From: Chitinophagaceae bacterium UBA7600 | GTDB lineage: Bacteria; Bacteroidota; Bacteroidia; Chitinophagales; Chitinophagaceae | DNA: 64,000 nucleotides | Assembly: GCA_002478885.1 (NCBI GenBank) | Contig: DLKC01000086.1 | Span: forward strand, 9,122-73,121 | Direction: 5' to 3' | Part shown: positions 25,717-35,172 of the stretch, piece after piece | Layout of the letters: the number at the start of each line of letters is the position of its first letter | Position numbering within the stretch: the stretch's first letter is position 1 | Position numbers and translations under genes: made by a program | Notes under the pieces: model-generated | Seen by the model: only the letters and a program-made list of their open reading frames with translations | What the model was told of the DNA's origin: nothing | Database searches by the model: none

Positions 25717-26302
25717 ATTTGGGTGCCGTATAATTTTTATTGATTGCTTTTTGAAGAATGTTTCTTGCTTTAAATAAACTGGATTTAGACGTGCCGACTG
25801 ATATATCGAGCATTGCCGCTATCTCCATGTGATTGTATCCATCGATGACAAAAAGATTAAAAACCGTTCTATAAGACGGCGGCAGCTTTTTCACTTCAGA
25901 AATAAGCTCCTTGTAAAACAGCAACTGGTCTGCTGCGGTACTTTTGTCAGGCTCTTCCCAAACCGATTCGGGCAAACCGCCAATCTCTGGTATCATTTCC
26001 TTTTTACGCAAAAGATCTATTGCCGTATTCACCATAATCCGGCGCATCCAGCCCATTAAAACCACCTCAAGCTCATTTTCATTAACTGTTTCAAAGTTCT
26101 TCAATGCCCTGAAGATTTTTAAAAACCCATCGTGCACCACGTCGACAGACTGCTCGTAACGGTAGATATACCGGAAAACCACTTTCAGGCAAAAACCAAA
26201 ATAATGCTCGTAAAAGATCTCCTGGAATTTGTTATCGCCATTCCTGCAACCTTCTACTATTTCGTATAAGTTATATCGCTTGTGCTCACTATGGTTCAAC
26301 AC
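25700..26302 (-). CDS. RNA polymerase ECF-type sigma factor
   Basis: Sigma-70 family, group 4. Region 2 is YEHYFGFCLKVVFRYIYRYEQSVDVVHDGFLKIF; region 4 is LPPSYRTVFNLFVIDGYNHMEIAAMLDISVGTSKSSLFKARNIL. There is no ATG near the expected start. The GTG at 26302 gives about 200 residues beginning just before YEIVEGCRNGD, the usual N-terminus; a GTG at 26419 would add 39 atypical residues. Its stop overlaps the downstream barrel/anti-sigma-like gene, a common arrangement for ECF sigma factors and their regulators. The regulon is unknown. Confidence 0.88.
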   Translation of the reverse strand: MLNHSEHKRYNLYEIVEGCRNGDNKFQEIFYEHYFGFCLKVVFRYIYRYEQSVDVVHDGFLKIFRALKNFETVNENELEVVLMGWMRRIMVNTAIDLLRKKEMIPEIGGLPESVWEEPDKSTAADQLLFYKELISEVKKLPPSYRTVFNLFVIDGYNHMEIAAMLDISVGTSKSSLFKARNILQKAINKNYTAPKYAAGK

Positions 26303-26502
26303 ATGTATAATACGTAAAAAATTTGCGAAGGTTGCCCTGGTTAAAAAATTTATTGTCTTGTCAAAGTACCGAAATATTTCCGGTGATAAATCGATTTTGC
26401 ATAATTTAATCAGCCGCACGTTTCCGACTAAAATTTTCTAGAAATTAAATTTCAATACTTAGCCTTTTGCTGTACCCGGCTACAGTGCAACCAGCAGCAT
26501 CC

Positions 26503-26522
26503 GTTGCGTCGCACTCTTGTGC
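26503..26522 (-). repeat. Dispersed repeat, copy 15, left half of a pair
   Basis: GTTGCGTCGCACTCTTGTGC upstream of the sigma-factor gene; partner at 26594. Confidence 0.9.
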
Positions 26523-26593
26523 TGCTGTACCAATCGCAGCAAGACAGCGGTCATTAATGTCCACCAGCCGGGCGGTACCATGTTGTGCTGAAC

Positions 26594-26613
26594 GTAGAAG
26601 TGTGCGACGCAAG
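26594..26613 (+). repeat. Dispersed repeat, copy 16, right half of a pair
   Basis: GTAGAAGTGTGCGACGCAAG, 69 bp past the stop of the HTH gene at 26683. Confidence 0.85.
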
Positions 26614-26682
26614 GAACGATGCCACGGAGCGAACAGCCGAGATCCGAAAAACAGGAAAAAAAATGGGTGGTTTTAGAAACTT

Positions 26683-27678
26683 TCAGAGCAATTTCTTTCT
26701 CGACTCAATCTTATCGCGCACGATCTTAAAAAAGCGGGAACGCTCCCTTTCGCTGACCGAGCTGATGAGTGTTGATTTTCGCATAAGGGCCTGCACATGG
26801 CGATACATGTTATCGCAAAAATGAGTATCGTTGGTAAGCATGAAATTAATGGCGCTGTGTATAAGAAACGCGGTTTTAATGTTATCGGTAATTGCAAGCA
26901 TGCTGTTATCGAGAATTATGACCTCGTTAAAGTAAAGGCTGAACTTACCTAACGGTTTTTTGGAGCTATCGCCCTGGTTAAATTTATAACCAAGGGCGGC
27001 TTGTTGCTCGATATGGGTTATCAGCTTTTCAAAAGAATCGTAAACCAGCCAAACATCTTCTTTTGATTTAAAGAAGCCGGCATCATTATAAAAATCGATT
27101 TGCCTTATGGTGCTGTTTACGGTTTCTATATTCCACAGTTCTGTTGTATCAAGCTGGTTGAAGTAACTAAGGCTTTTTTTACCTTTTTCAAAAATAGTTT
27201 GGGGGTAATTGCTTAAGTCGATTGCCACATGTTGCATTTGAGGAACCTGCAGGATGGTTTTTAACCAGAAATAATATTTGAATGCGGCAAATGGCTGAAA
27301 ATGGAAATAATGAAAAACAGGAATGTCTTTGCTCAGGTAGAAAAATTCTTTGCTTTTGAAAGAGGCGAGGTAGGCAGTTTGCTGCACGACGCTTGACATA
27401 TAATCTTCGAAATCGAAGTCTTTTGCGTTAGCCAGTTTTCCGTAAAAACAAAATGCGTCGAGCCTGTTGTTACTGAGATGATCCAGCGAAATATTATAGC
27501 GGCTGGAAAGTTTTAGCAGTTCTGATAACGAAAGCTCCTTGTCGCCCCTTATACGCCGGTATGCGCTATCTGTGCTTACTTCAAGAACAGCGGCCACGGA
27601 ATCTACAAGGGATTCGCTTGGTTGCAATTTTGATTTAAGCGCTGTGAACAAAGCATCCTGTAACACTGAGGCTTCCAC
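26683..27678 (-). CDS. HTH-type regulator-like protein, paralogue 1
   Basis: 331 residues. Residues about 20-70 form an XRE/BetR-like helix-turn-helix (VAAVLEVSTDSAYRRIRGDKELSLSELLKLSSRYNISLDHL). The remaining 260 residues are a large domain of unknown function (FEDYMSSVVQQTAYLASFKSKEFFYLSKDIPVFHYFHFQPFAAFKYYFWLKTIL). It lies 18 bp after a clearly homologous gene of equal length. No membrane segment or enzyme motif was recognised. Probably a DNA-binding regulator of a lineage-specific family. Confidence 0.7.
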   Translation of the reverse strand: MEASVLQDALFTALKSKLQPSESLVDSVAAVLEVSTDSAYRRIRGDKELSLSELLKLSSRYNISLDHLSNNRLDAFCFYGKLANAKDFDFEDYMSSVVQQTAYLASFKSKEFFYLSKDIPVFHYFHFQPFAAFKYYFWLKTILQVPQMQHVAIDLSNYPQTIFEKGKKSLSYFNQLDTTELWNIETVNSTIRQIDFYNDAGFFKSKEDVWLVYDSFEKLITHIEQQAALGYKFNQGDSSKKPLGKFSLYFNEVIILDNSMLAITDNIKTAFLIHSAINFMLTNDTHFCDNMYRHVQALMRKSTLISSVSERERSRFFKIVRDKIESRKKLL

Positions 27679-27696
27679 TAGTTATTTTTTTAAAAG

Positions 27697-28692
27697 TTAG
27701 GTATTTCTTTTTCTTGCACTTACTCTCGTTCTTAGAATGTTGAAGAATCTTAAGCGCTGCTTTTCATTTTCCCTGCTGATAAGCGTTGATCGTCGCATAA
27801 GACCGCTGAACATATCGCTCATTTGTCCGCAAAATTTTTCATCGCTTGTGTGCATGTAATTCAGCACATCGTAGTTTATAAAGACCGATTTTATGGCGCC
27901 GCATTTTACGAATATGGTATTGTCGCCAAGCACTGTTTTATTGTGAAACAGGCGCAGGTTAGCAGGTTTATTTTCGGCATTCTCTCCACGTATAAACTTA
28001 ACGCCTGCTTCGGCCTGCAAACGCAGGTGTTCAAGTGCATCGATAATGGAATTGTAAATAGCGTTCACTTCTTCAGTTGTGCGGATGTACCCTGCCTCGT
28101 AGTAAAATTCAACCTGTGCAATAATTCCGTTTACACACTCCGTATTCCATATTTCAACGGTCGGCAACTGGTTGTATGCTTTACAAAGACGTAAACCGGC
28201 CTCTTCAATATGCGCTGGCAAACAATTTAAACTAAAAGTAGCATTAACGAATTGAGGGTGACAAATAATTGACTTCATCCAGAAAAAATAGCGGAAGGCA
28301 AAAAGGGCTTTATAACAGAAAGAGTGAAATAGCGGTATGTCCTTTGTCAGGTAAATCACTTCTTTTTCTCTGAAGCTGCTGATAAAATTAACCTGGCTAC
28401 CAAGACCTTCAAGGTAGTTCTCAAACGTATAAGTGGTTACATTAACCCGGTGGTCGCGAAAAAGGACAAAATCATTGTCGAGTTTGAGCAACTGATCGAG
28501 TGAAATTTTAAAATGCTCACAAAGTGTTTTTGTCTCGTCCAACGTTAATGGCGTTTCTCCCCTGATACGCCTGTAAACGCTGTCTGAGCTCAGGTATAAA
28601 ATTTCAGAGATGACATCTGCAAGAGAGGCACCTTCATGACTGACCTGTTTTATGTGCTGAAAAAGAAAATCCTGGGCAGGAAGCGAACTCAT
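27697..28692 (-). CDS. HTH-type regulator-like protein, paralogue 2
   Basis: 331 residues from MSSLPAQDFLFQHIKQ at 28692; an upstream extension to 28770 has no family support. Same layout as its neighbour: HTH LSSDSVYRRIRGETPLTLDETKTLCEHFKISLDQLL, then FENYLEGLGSQVNFISSFREKEVIYLTKDIPLFHSFCYKALFAFRYFFWMKSI. Both share VYRRIRG/AYRRIRG, KDIPxFH, and a C-terminal R(K/R)STLIS. First gene of the two-gene operon. The target is unknown. Confidence 0.7.
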   Translation of the reverse strand: MSSLPAQDFLFQHIKQVSHEGASLADVISEILYLSSDSVYRRIRGETPLTLDETKTLCEHFKISLDQLLKLDNDFVLFRDHRVNVTTYTFENYLEGLGSQVNFISSFREKEVIYLTKDIPLFHSFCYKALFAFRYFFWMKSIICHPQFVNATFSLNCLPAHIEEAGLRLCKAYNQLPTVEIWNTECVNGIIAQVEFYYEAGYIRTTEEVNAIYNSIIDALEHLRLQAEAGVKFIRGENAENKPANLRLFHNKTVLGDNTIFVKCGAIKSVFINYDVLNYMHTSDEKFCGQMSDMFSGLMRRSTLISRENEKQRLRFFNILRTRVSARKRNT

Positions 28693-29010
28693 GATTATAG
28701 TGTTTTGGGGTAATGCCACACAATCAATTGTTTTCACGGTACATTGCAGCAACAAGTTAAGCAAATTCATTTCAAAAACGTTAATATCTGCGAATTCGGG
28801 TTAAACAAGCTTTCCAGCACACAAGAAATTGAAGCTGTAACAAAAAACATATTCCAACGTTTACCATCGTGGGTTTCGGTAAAAGAGGCAACGGAAACAG
28901 TTGCGCATTTTAATTGCACGTGGATGCAGCAATGCCCATCTTTACCGGGTCTAAAAGAAAAAGGAAAGATTTTTGCTATAACTACAGCATAAAAGAGGTA
29001 AGCTAATACT
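28693..29010. other. Divergent intergenic region, no confident gene
   Basis: 318 bp between divergent genes. Open frames of 82 codons (plus, 28744-28992) and 86 codons (minus, 28767-29027) overlap each other; neither has recognisable domains or a convincing start. No promoter consensus or repeat copy seen. Confidence 0.4.
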
Positions 29011-29673
29011 ATGGATGTACCGCGCAACCAACATAAGTACCTGCCAGCAAAGAAAAGAACAATTTTCCTTCAGGAACGCAGGGTAATATATTTAATCTTG
29101 CCTTGCCTGGCATTGCTTTTAAACACTTACGTTTTTGCGCAAGAAACAAAACTTGAATACAAAGTAAAACATGGAAATTCAGATATAGGTTCAGTATTGG
29201 TTACGCATAGGGTTAACGGCAACAGGCAAAGCATTCAACTCATTTCGAATGTAAAAGCCGGTTCGTTAATCACGTTTAAGATCATTGAGAAAGCAGAGGC
29301 ACAGTTCGAAAATGGCTATTTGCTGTTTTCCGCGATTTACAGGGAAGTTAATGGCAGCGAAAAAGTAAACTCAAAACACCGGGCAGTGAACTCAGGCTAT
29401 ATTATTGAGACAGGCAACAGAAAGGATTCAGTTTGTTGTTTCAAAATAAGTTACGACCTGTTGAGTATGTTTATACAAGAGCCAGTTAATATTACAAGTG
29501 TGTATTCCGACAATTTCCGCGAGTTCATCAAAATAAAAAATCTTGGCAAAGAGCAATACCGGCTCGATTTTCCGAATGGCGTTTATCAAAAATATTACTA
29601 CCAGAACGGACTACTTGTTAAACAGGAGATTCATAACACCCTTTATACTGCCATAATGGAATTGAGCAAATAA
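29011..29673 (+). CDS. Periplasmic DUF6134-like protein
   Basis: 220 residues with a signal anchor or signal peptide after a basic N-terminus (VIYLILPCLALLLNTYVFAQ). The mature part is beta-rich: KLEYKVKHGNSDIGSVLVTHRVNGNRQSIQLISNVKAGSLITFKI, then strands ending GVYQKYYYQNGLLVKQEIHNTLYTAIMELS, as in the DUF6134 family of Bacteroidota. The role is unknown; lipid or hydrophobic-ligand binding is only a guess from the extended beta-sheet. Confidence 0.7.
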   Translation: MDVPRNQHKYLPAKKRTIFLQERRVIYLILPCLALLLNTYVFAQETKLEYKVKHGNSDIGSVLVTHRVNGNRQSIQLISNVKAGSLITFKIIEKAEAQFENGYLLFSAIYREVNGSEKVNSKHRAVNSGYIIETGNRKDSVCCFKISYDLLSMFIQEPVNITSVYSDNFREFIKIKNLGKEQYRLDFPNGVYQKYYYQNGLLVKQEIHNTLYTAIMELSK

Positions 29674-29717
29674 GGAACTGATTTATTGCAACACAACTGC
29701 TGCGTAGCGCTTCAACA

Positions 29718-29737
29718 GCACAAGTGAGTGACACAAC
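29718..29737 (+). repeat. Dispersed repeat, copy 17 (variant)
   Basis: GCACAAGTGAGTGACACAAC, 37 bp past the antiporter stop. Confidence 0.8.
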
Positions 29738-29774
29738 AAACGATGAGTAAAGTACAAAAGCCCATACCAAAAAA

Positions 29775-31010
29775 TTATTTATACAGCCTTTTGGCAAAAC
29801 CACCAACGGTAAGCCCTTGGACCAGGATGGAGAAAAGCACTACTATATAGGTGATAAATACGATGAAGTCTTTTGACTCTTCGCCTGAAAGTGAAAGCGC
29901 CATGGCTATGGACAGGCCACCCCGCAAACCGCCCCAGACCAGCAGAAGCGCCTGTTTTGATTCTATTCCTGATTTTTTTCCTGCGATGAACAGCGGAATT
30001 TTTAATGAAACATAGCGGGCAAAAAGTACAATGGGTATGGCAAATAGCCCGGTAATAAGCGCGTTATAACTGAAGTCGAGCACCATTAATCTTAGCCCTA
30101 TCAGCACAAATAAAACGGCGTTCATAATAACATCGATCAATTCCCAGAATTTATAAATATAAAGCCGCGAGGTTACGCTCAGGGTATTGTCTTTTGCTTT
30201 GTTACCAAAGAACAAGCCCGCAACTACAATTGCCAGCGGACCGGAAAGATGCATCATCGTAGCCAGGTAATAACCGCCCATTACAAGAGCGATTGTGATC
30301 ATAACTTCTGTTTCATAATTGTCAATCGATTTGAGCAACCGGTACGCGCACCAGCCCGCTACAAATCCAAAAATCACACCGCCAATCGCTTCCTGCACAA
30401 ACAGCATAGCAACCTCGGCAACCGAAATATTTTCAATGCCAATTCTTATCACCTGCAAAATAATGGTAAAAATCACAACCCCTACCCCATCATTAAATAA
30501 AGACTCGCCAACAATATTTATTTCTATTTTTTTAGGCACATTCGCCTTTGTAAGAATGCCGAGCACAGCGATGGGATCTGTTGGTGAAATAAGCGAACCA
30601 AAAAGCAGGCAATAAATATAATCAAGATCAAAGCCTGTGAGTTTAATCGCATAGTAAAGCAACGTCGCGATGATGAAAGTAGAAATAAGCACGCCCACAA
30701 CAGAGAACATAAGAATGTTTCGGCTTTCAGCCTTTAACAAAGAACCATCGGTGTGCAAAGCTCCGGCAAACAAAAGAAAACTGAGCATAACATCGAGCAG
30801 CACCTTCGAAAAGTTGATCTGCTCAACCACAGCTTCCGCAAATTGAAAAACTTGCGGATTAAAGTAGTTAACAATAAGCATTATTACAGAAAAAATAATC
30901 GCCAGTACCATAAGACCGATCGTAACCGGCAGTTTCAGGAACCGTACATTAATGTATCCGAATGCCGACGACAGCACAATCAGCAACGTAATAATAGTTA
31001 GCAAATCCAT
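29775..31010 (-). CDS. Na+/H+ (cation:proton) antiporter, CPA1/NhaP type
   Basis: 411 residues with about 12 membrane helices. Family motifs: FAGALHTD in helix 3, FGSLISPTDPIAVLGIL (the TDP ion-binding segment), VVGESLFNDGVGVVIF (the ND pair expected of NhaP/NHE exchangers) and VLLVWGGLRGGLSIAMALSL. It would exchange Na+ or K+ for protons at the inner membrane. A repeat variant lies 37 bp after its stop. Confidence 0.92.
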   Translation of the reverse strand: MDLLTIITLLIVLSSAFGYINVRFLKLPVTIGLMVLAIIFSVIMLIVNYFNPQVFQFAEAVVEQINFSKVLLDVMLSFLLFAGALHTDGSLLKAESRNILMFSVVGVLISTFIIATLLYYAIKLTGFDLDYIYCLLFGSLISPTDPIAVLGILTKANVPKKIEINIVGESLFNDGVGVVIFTIILQVIRIGIENISVAEVAMLFVQEAIGGVIFGFVAGWCAYRLLKSIDNYETEVMITIALVMGGYYLATMMHLSGPLAIVVAGLFFGNKAKDNTLSVTSRLYIYKFWELIDVIMNAVLFVLIGLRLMVLDFSYNALITGLFAIPIVLFARYVSLKIPLFIAGKKSGIESKQALLLVWGGLRGGLSIAMALSLSGEESKDFIVFITYIVVLFSILVQGLTVGGFAKRLYK

Positions 31011-31323
31011 AGTATATAGCTGTTAATGGCTTTAACGCCGTTTCACTGGTTAAATGTTGATAAGCCTGCAAGGCAAAGTAAGCAAAACAGGTTGCAATTA
31101 GCTTTTTGATTTTGGAAATTACAAAACCATGCAGTATAGCAGTTATTGGCCCGTCAACAGTACCGCTATTAGGCATACTTGCGTCGCACTCTTGTACCCC
31201 ACCGCTCTTCGCAGCAAAAAAACCGGCAATAAAGACTTTAGCGTTAGCACCCGTTGCCGCCGGCACACTTTTAATAGCATGAGATTTGTTTTCTTTTTTA
31301 TCTTTCGTCTTTAAGTAAATACC
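31011..31323. other. Divergent intergenic region with one repeat copy
   Basis: 313 bp between the antiporter and the DUF1624 gene. It holds a repeat copy at 31178-31197 and otherwise AT-rich sequence. A TATCTTTC near 31300 resembles a -7 box but lacks the final G and a suitably placed TTTG. Confidence 0.4.
31178..31197 (-). repeat. Dispersed repeat, copy 18
   Basis: CTTGCGTCGCACTCTTGTAC in the divergent region between the antiporter and DUF1624 genes. Confidence 0.88.
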
Positions 31324-32514
31324 ATGACCAGCAACCCAAAAATGACCACACAAAGAGTAAATTCGATCGACATCTTACGCGGACTTGTGATGCTTATTAT
31401 GGCACTTGATCATGTACGGGATTTCTTTCACCTCAATAGTGTTACGCAAAACCCTACGGATCTTGCATCAACAACACCTATGCTCTTTTTCACCCGATGG
31501 ATCACTCATTTTTGCGCGCCCACTTTTGTTTTGTTGTCGGGTGTGTCTGCATTTATTGCCGGGCAACGCAAAACAAAGAAGGAACTTAGCCGATTTCTGA
31601 TGCAGCGTGGCCTTTGGCTTATTATCGTTGAAATTGTTGTGATGACGTTTGCGCTAAGCTTTAACCCGTTTTACAGTGTTATCTTCTTTCAAATATTATG
31701 GGCATTAGGCTTTAGTATGATTATGTTGGGGCTCCTGGTAAAAACATCAACAAAACTGATCCTTGTAACAGGTTTAGTGCTGGTATTCGGCCACAACATC
31801 TTTGACTTCATACATTTGCCAGATCACAGTTTTGGCAAGACACTCGTTGGTATTTTCCTTAACGGAGCACAAACCATATTGCCTGTTGGTCCGGGAAGGT
31901 TTATTGCCATATTCTACACCGCGCTGCCATGGACAGGCATAATGCTGCTTGGATATTCACTAGGGGCGTTTTACCAGCAACCCAATGCCACGAAAAGGCG
32001 ACAACTTTTATTTGCTTTGGGTTTATGTGTAACAGTCTTGTTCGTTGTTCTTCGTTCTTTAAACTTTTACGGCGACCCTTCCCGTTGGTCAACGCAAAAA
32101 GACGGATTGTTTACATTTCTTTCTTTTATTAATACAACAAAATACCCGCCTTCATTGCTGTTTGTTTGCATGACGATTGGCCCGGCCCTAATGCTGCTTT
32201 CAGCCATCGAGAAAGCGCAAAATAAGTTCAGCAGCATACTTATGGTCTACGGCCGTGTGCCTTTTTTCTATTTTGTATTGCACTTTTATATAATTCACCT
32301 GCTGTGTGTCATTTTCTTTTTTGCAACAGGCTTTGGCGTAAAAGATATCGTGGACCCGGTAATACCTTTCCTGTTCAGGCCGCAAAAATTCGGATTCGAT
32401 CTATGGGTGGTGTATGTTATCTGGTTTTGTCTTATAATTTTTATGTATTGGCCATGCAGGTGGTTCGGCAAATACAAAGCCACTCATAAAAAATGGTGGC
32501 TGAGCTACGTTTAA
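31324..32514 (+). CDS. DUF1624 / heparan-alpha-glucosaminide acetyltransferase-like membrane protein
   Basis: 396 residues, about ten membrane segments. N-terminal signature VNSIDILRGLVMLIMALDHVRDFF and TRWITHFCAPTFVLLSGVSAFI match DUF1624, a transmembrane acyltransferase family related to HGSNAT. The aspartate and histidine of ALDHVRD are probable active-site residues. It is followed after 45 bp by the SMP-30 gene. The acceptor is unknown. Confidence 0.85.
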   Translation: MTSNPKMTTQRVNSIDILRGLVMLIMALDHVRDFFHLNSVTQNPTDLASTTPMLFFTRWITHFCAPTFVLLSGVSAFIAGQRKTKKELSRFLMQRGLWLIIVEIVVMTFALSFNPFYSVIFFQILWALGFSMIMLGLLVKTSTKLILVTGLVLVFGHNIFDFIHLPDHSFGKTLVGIFLNGAQTILPVGPGRFIAIFYTALPWTGIMLLGYSLGAFYQQPNATKRRQLLFALGLCVTVLFVVLRSLNFYGDPSRWSTQKDGLFTFLSFINTTKYPPSLLFVCMTIGPALMLLSAIEKAQNKFSSILMVYGRVPFFYFVLHFYIIHLLCVIFFFATGFGVKDIVDPVIPFLFRPQKFGFDLWVVYVIWFCLIIFMYWPCRWFGKYKATHKKWWLSYV

Positions 32515-32559
32515 AAAACTACCTCCTTTTCTCTAAAAGAACTGTTTCTACATAATATT

Positions 32560-33474
32560 ATGAGACGACTATTAGCATCAATTTTCAAGACTGGCCTGCT
32601 TTTACTGGTTTTTACAAGCATATATGCGCAGAACGGCCTGGATACAGCCATTGTTGCTCCCGGAGCAAAACCGGTGCTTGTTTCGAAACAGTTCAGTTTT
32701 ACAGAAGGTCCAGCCGTTGACAAACAGGGCAACATCTTTTTTACAGATCAGCCAAATAATAAAATATGGAAATATGATATTGAAGGAAAGCTAACCGTGT
32801 TTCTCGACGATGCGGGACGTTCAAACGGCTTGTATTTCGATAAAAAAGGTAACATTATTGCATGCGCTGATGAGCATAATCAGCTATGGTCGATCAGCCC
32901 TGATCGAAAAATAACACTGCTTGTGAAAGACTACAACGGCCATACGTTTAATGGGCCGAATGATTTGTGGATTAACAGCAACGGATGCATTTATTTTACC
33001 GACCCGTACTTTCAGCGGGATTATTGGAAAAGGACAAAACCAGACGCGGCCTTGAGCGGAGAAAAATTGTATTTTATGAAAGATGAAACATCGGCCCCGG
33101 TACTGGCAGACGCCAATGTTAAGAAGCCAAATGGCGTGGTTGGAACGCCCGATGGAAAATTTTTATTCGTAGCCGATATGGGTACGAATAAGACTTACCG
33201 ATACCAGATAAACAAAGATGGTTCGCTAAGCAACAAAGAGATTTTTGTTAACCAGTCAGCAGACGGTATTACACTCGACGAAAAAGGTAATCTCTATCTC
33301 GCCGGCTCGGGTGTTACTGTTTATAACAATAACGGCGTTAGAATCGCACACATCAATATTCCTGAAGCCTGGACTGCCAATGTTTGCTTTGGAGGCAGGA
33401 ACAAGAACGTATTATTTATGACAGCATCAAAAGCCATCTACATACTGCAGATGACTGTAAAGGGCGTTGAATAG
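32560..33474 (+). CDS. SMP-30/gluconolactonase/LRE family protein, secreted
   Basis: 304 residues, signal peptide ending SIYAQ. Six-bladed propeller with family landmarks: FTEGPAVDKQGNIFFTD (metal-binding Glu), RSNGLYFDKKGN, NGPNDLWINSNGCIYFTDPYF (metal Asn/Asp), KPNGVVGTPDGKFLFVAD and DGITLDEKGNLYLAG. Such enzymes hydrolyse sugar lactones in the periplasm, which would fit the PQQ sugar dehydrogenase at 19 kb, although they are 13 kb apart. Likely co-transcribed with the DUF1624 gene. Confidence 0.88.
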   Translation: MRRLLASIFKTGLLLLVFTSIYAQNGLDTAIVAPGAKPVLVSKQFSFTEGPAVDKQGNIFFTDQPNNKIWKYDIEGKLTVFLDDAGRSNGLYFDKKGNIIACADEHNQLWSISPDRKITLLVKDYNGHTFNGPNDLWINSNGCIYFTDPYFQRDYWKRTKPDAALSGEKLYFMKDETSAPVLADANVKKPNGVVGTPDGKFLFVADMGTNKTYRYQINKDGSLSNKEIFVNQSADGITLDEKGNLYLAGSGVTVYNNNGVRIAHINIPEAWTANVCFGGRNKNVLFMTASKAIYILQMTVKGVE

Positions 33475-33812
33475 CTTATGGCCGCCATTATTCTTCATTG
33501 AAACTCTTTCACTTATTTTAAGTTTATTCTACTGATTGTTCAGCGTTGCTCTACAGTACAAGAGTGCGACGCAACAGGCGATGAGCATAGGTTTAAAGCT
33601 TACTACAATAATCGTGTCCAAATATTTTGCGGTTCAAAAAAAGCATGCCTCTAACTGTAATTTTTATTGCGCGAAATATAAGGCAATCGGCTTGAGATTA
33701 TTATGATTTTCATTCCAAGAAAGATAACGATTGTCATAGAATTGTAAAACGCGATAAAAATACCTTGTGCAGGTTTTTACAGCGTATTAAACAAACCATA
33801 AAACTCAATTTT
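33475..33812. other. Intergenic region upstream of the respiratory cluster
   Basis: 338 bp with one repeat copy (33556-33575). The last 120 bp are AT-rich and carry imperfect dyads (ATGA-TTT-TCAT near 33712). No full -33/-7 pair was found. It is the probable promoter region of the first respiratory genes. Confidence 0.4.
33556..33575 (+). repeat. Dispersed repeat, copy 19
   Basis: GTACAAGAGTGCGACGCAAC, 81 bp after the SMP-30 stop but in the opposite orientation to most gene-end copies. Confidence 0.9.
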
Positions 33813-35141
33813 ATGAGATTCCAGAGAAAAAATCGTTTAGTTATTGTGACAGCAGTTGCAGGATTGTTGTCATTAACTTATTGTACAAAAGACAACAAAG
33901 TAACACTTCCTTCAGAGGATGTAAACAGTGCTACAGATCTTCTTTCTTTAAAAGTCACGGCTGGCCCATCTGTGGATGGAGCAGTGGATGCCATTTGGGA
34001 CCAGGCTACAAAACTGGAAATTATCCCAACGGTACCTGACCCAGGTAACAACCTTTTTACAGGTTATATAGGCGAGCAACACCCCGTTACGTTGCGTTCT
34101 TTGTATGATGGGCAATACATATACTTTCTGGCTGAATATGCTGACGAATCAAAAAGTGTAAATGTTTCACCATGGTATTTTAATGCTGACAGCAACCGCT
34201 GGTACCAGGAACCAAGTGCCAGAACCTTCGATGTGAATGGCATATTAACTAGGGATGGCTGGGGTGAAGATAAAATCGCCATGTTGTGGAATATCGATTT
34301 TTCTACACCAAAATTTATTACGTCAACCTGTTATGCAAGTTGCCACGTATTTACCCCCTATACCGATTATTCTGGTGCGAGCCCGGTTTACAAATCCAAC
34401 GCAAGCAGCGGAAACCACTATACGAATGGCGTAAATGAAAAAATTGACATGTGGTGGGGACACCTGAGCAGGGACGTACTCTTTAACCAGATGGATGATA
34501 ACTACCAGGATTGGGCAGGTGGCCCGGCAGTAACCAGCCTTACTGGTGGTAATGCAAACGGTCGCCACGTAGATGATTTAGTTGTAACCGGCACCTCTAC
34601 CACTTGGCCAAACAGGCCAACATACAGCACGGCCTTGCCGCAGGGCGCTCTTAACAACAGGCAAAATTTAAAACTGGATGGCACAGGATCTACTGTAACT
34701 GTACCACTTTGGGTTATGCCCGGTGCTACAGATTACTACTACATTTCAGCAAGCGACACCGCAAGTGGAAAGGCAGTAAAGATCACCGGCGTGAGTTCAA
34801 CAGGTGTGTTATCCTATAACGGTGGGGCTATCGATCCAAATGTCGGAGGAGATTACAAAAGAAGCGGAGACCCGGTATTCGGAGGAATTGGGGCAAAATG
34901 TATTCCAAGCTATATCGCTTCTCCTTTAATAAATGGAAGGGCTGATATTGATTGTGCAGCCGTTTATACAGGTTCCGGATGGATAGTTGAATATAGACGC
35001 CTTTTAAAAACTTCAGACGCGCTAAAACAAGACGTAGATTTTTCCAGTCTCGATGATCAGCAATTCGGATTTGCGGTATGGGACAGATCAAACTACCAAC
35101 ATGCAATTCAACCGAATTTGGTTTTAAAATTTCAAAAGTAA
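33813..35141 (+). CDS. Lipoprotein with ethylbenzene-dehydrogenase-type haem-binding domain
   Basis: 442 residues from MRFQRKNRLVIVTAVAGLLS at 33813; the frame is open 16 codons upstream. Lipobox near LTYC (C24), so anchored in a membrane facing the periplasm. The domain (LKVTAGPSVDGAVDAIWDQA ... YDGQYIYFLAEYADES ... MLWNIDF ... QQFGFAVWDRSN) matches the haem-binding gamma-subunit family of ethylbenzene and DMSO-type dehydrogenases. It also holds C173-YAS-C177-H178, a CX3CH motif that could bind haem c covalently. First gene of the cluster 33.8-44.5 kb. No catalytic molybdenum subunit is nearby, so the electron partner is unknown. Confidence 0.8.
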   Translation: MRFQRKNRLVIVTAVAGLLSLTYCTKDNKVTLPSEDVNSATDLLSLKVTAGPSVDGAVDAIWDQATKLEIIPTVPDPGNNLFTGYIGEQHPVTLRSLYDGQYIYFLAEYADESKSVNVSPWYFNADSNRWYQEPSARTFDVNGILTRDGWGEDKIAMLWNIDFSTPKFITSTCYASCHVFTPYTDYSGASPVYKSNASSGNHYTNGVNEKIDMWWGHLSRDVLFNQMDDNYQDWAGGPAVTSLTGGNANGRHVDDLVVTGTSTTWPNRPTYSTALPQGALNNRQNLKLDGTGSTVTVPLWVMPGATDYYYISASDTASGKAVKITGVSSTGVLSYNGGAIDPNVGGDYKRSGDPVFGGIGAKCIPSYIASPLINGRADIDCAAVYTGSGWIVEYRRLLKTSDALKQDVDFSSLDDQQFGFAVWDRSNYQHAIQPNLVLKFQK

Positions 35142-35172
35142 TTGCAGATTAAACTGACTAAAACACAAGATC

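Noticed and set aside
28744..29027. Small genes in the divergent region (82 codons plus, 86 codons minus)
   Set aside because: They overlap each other on opposite strands and show no domain, signal or convincing start.
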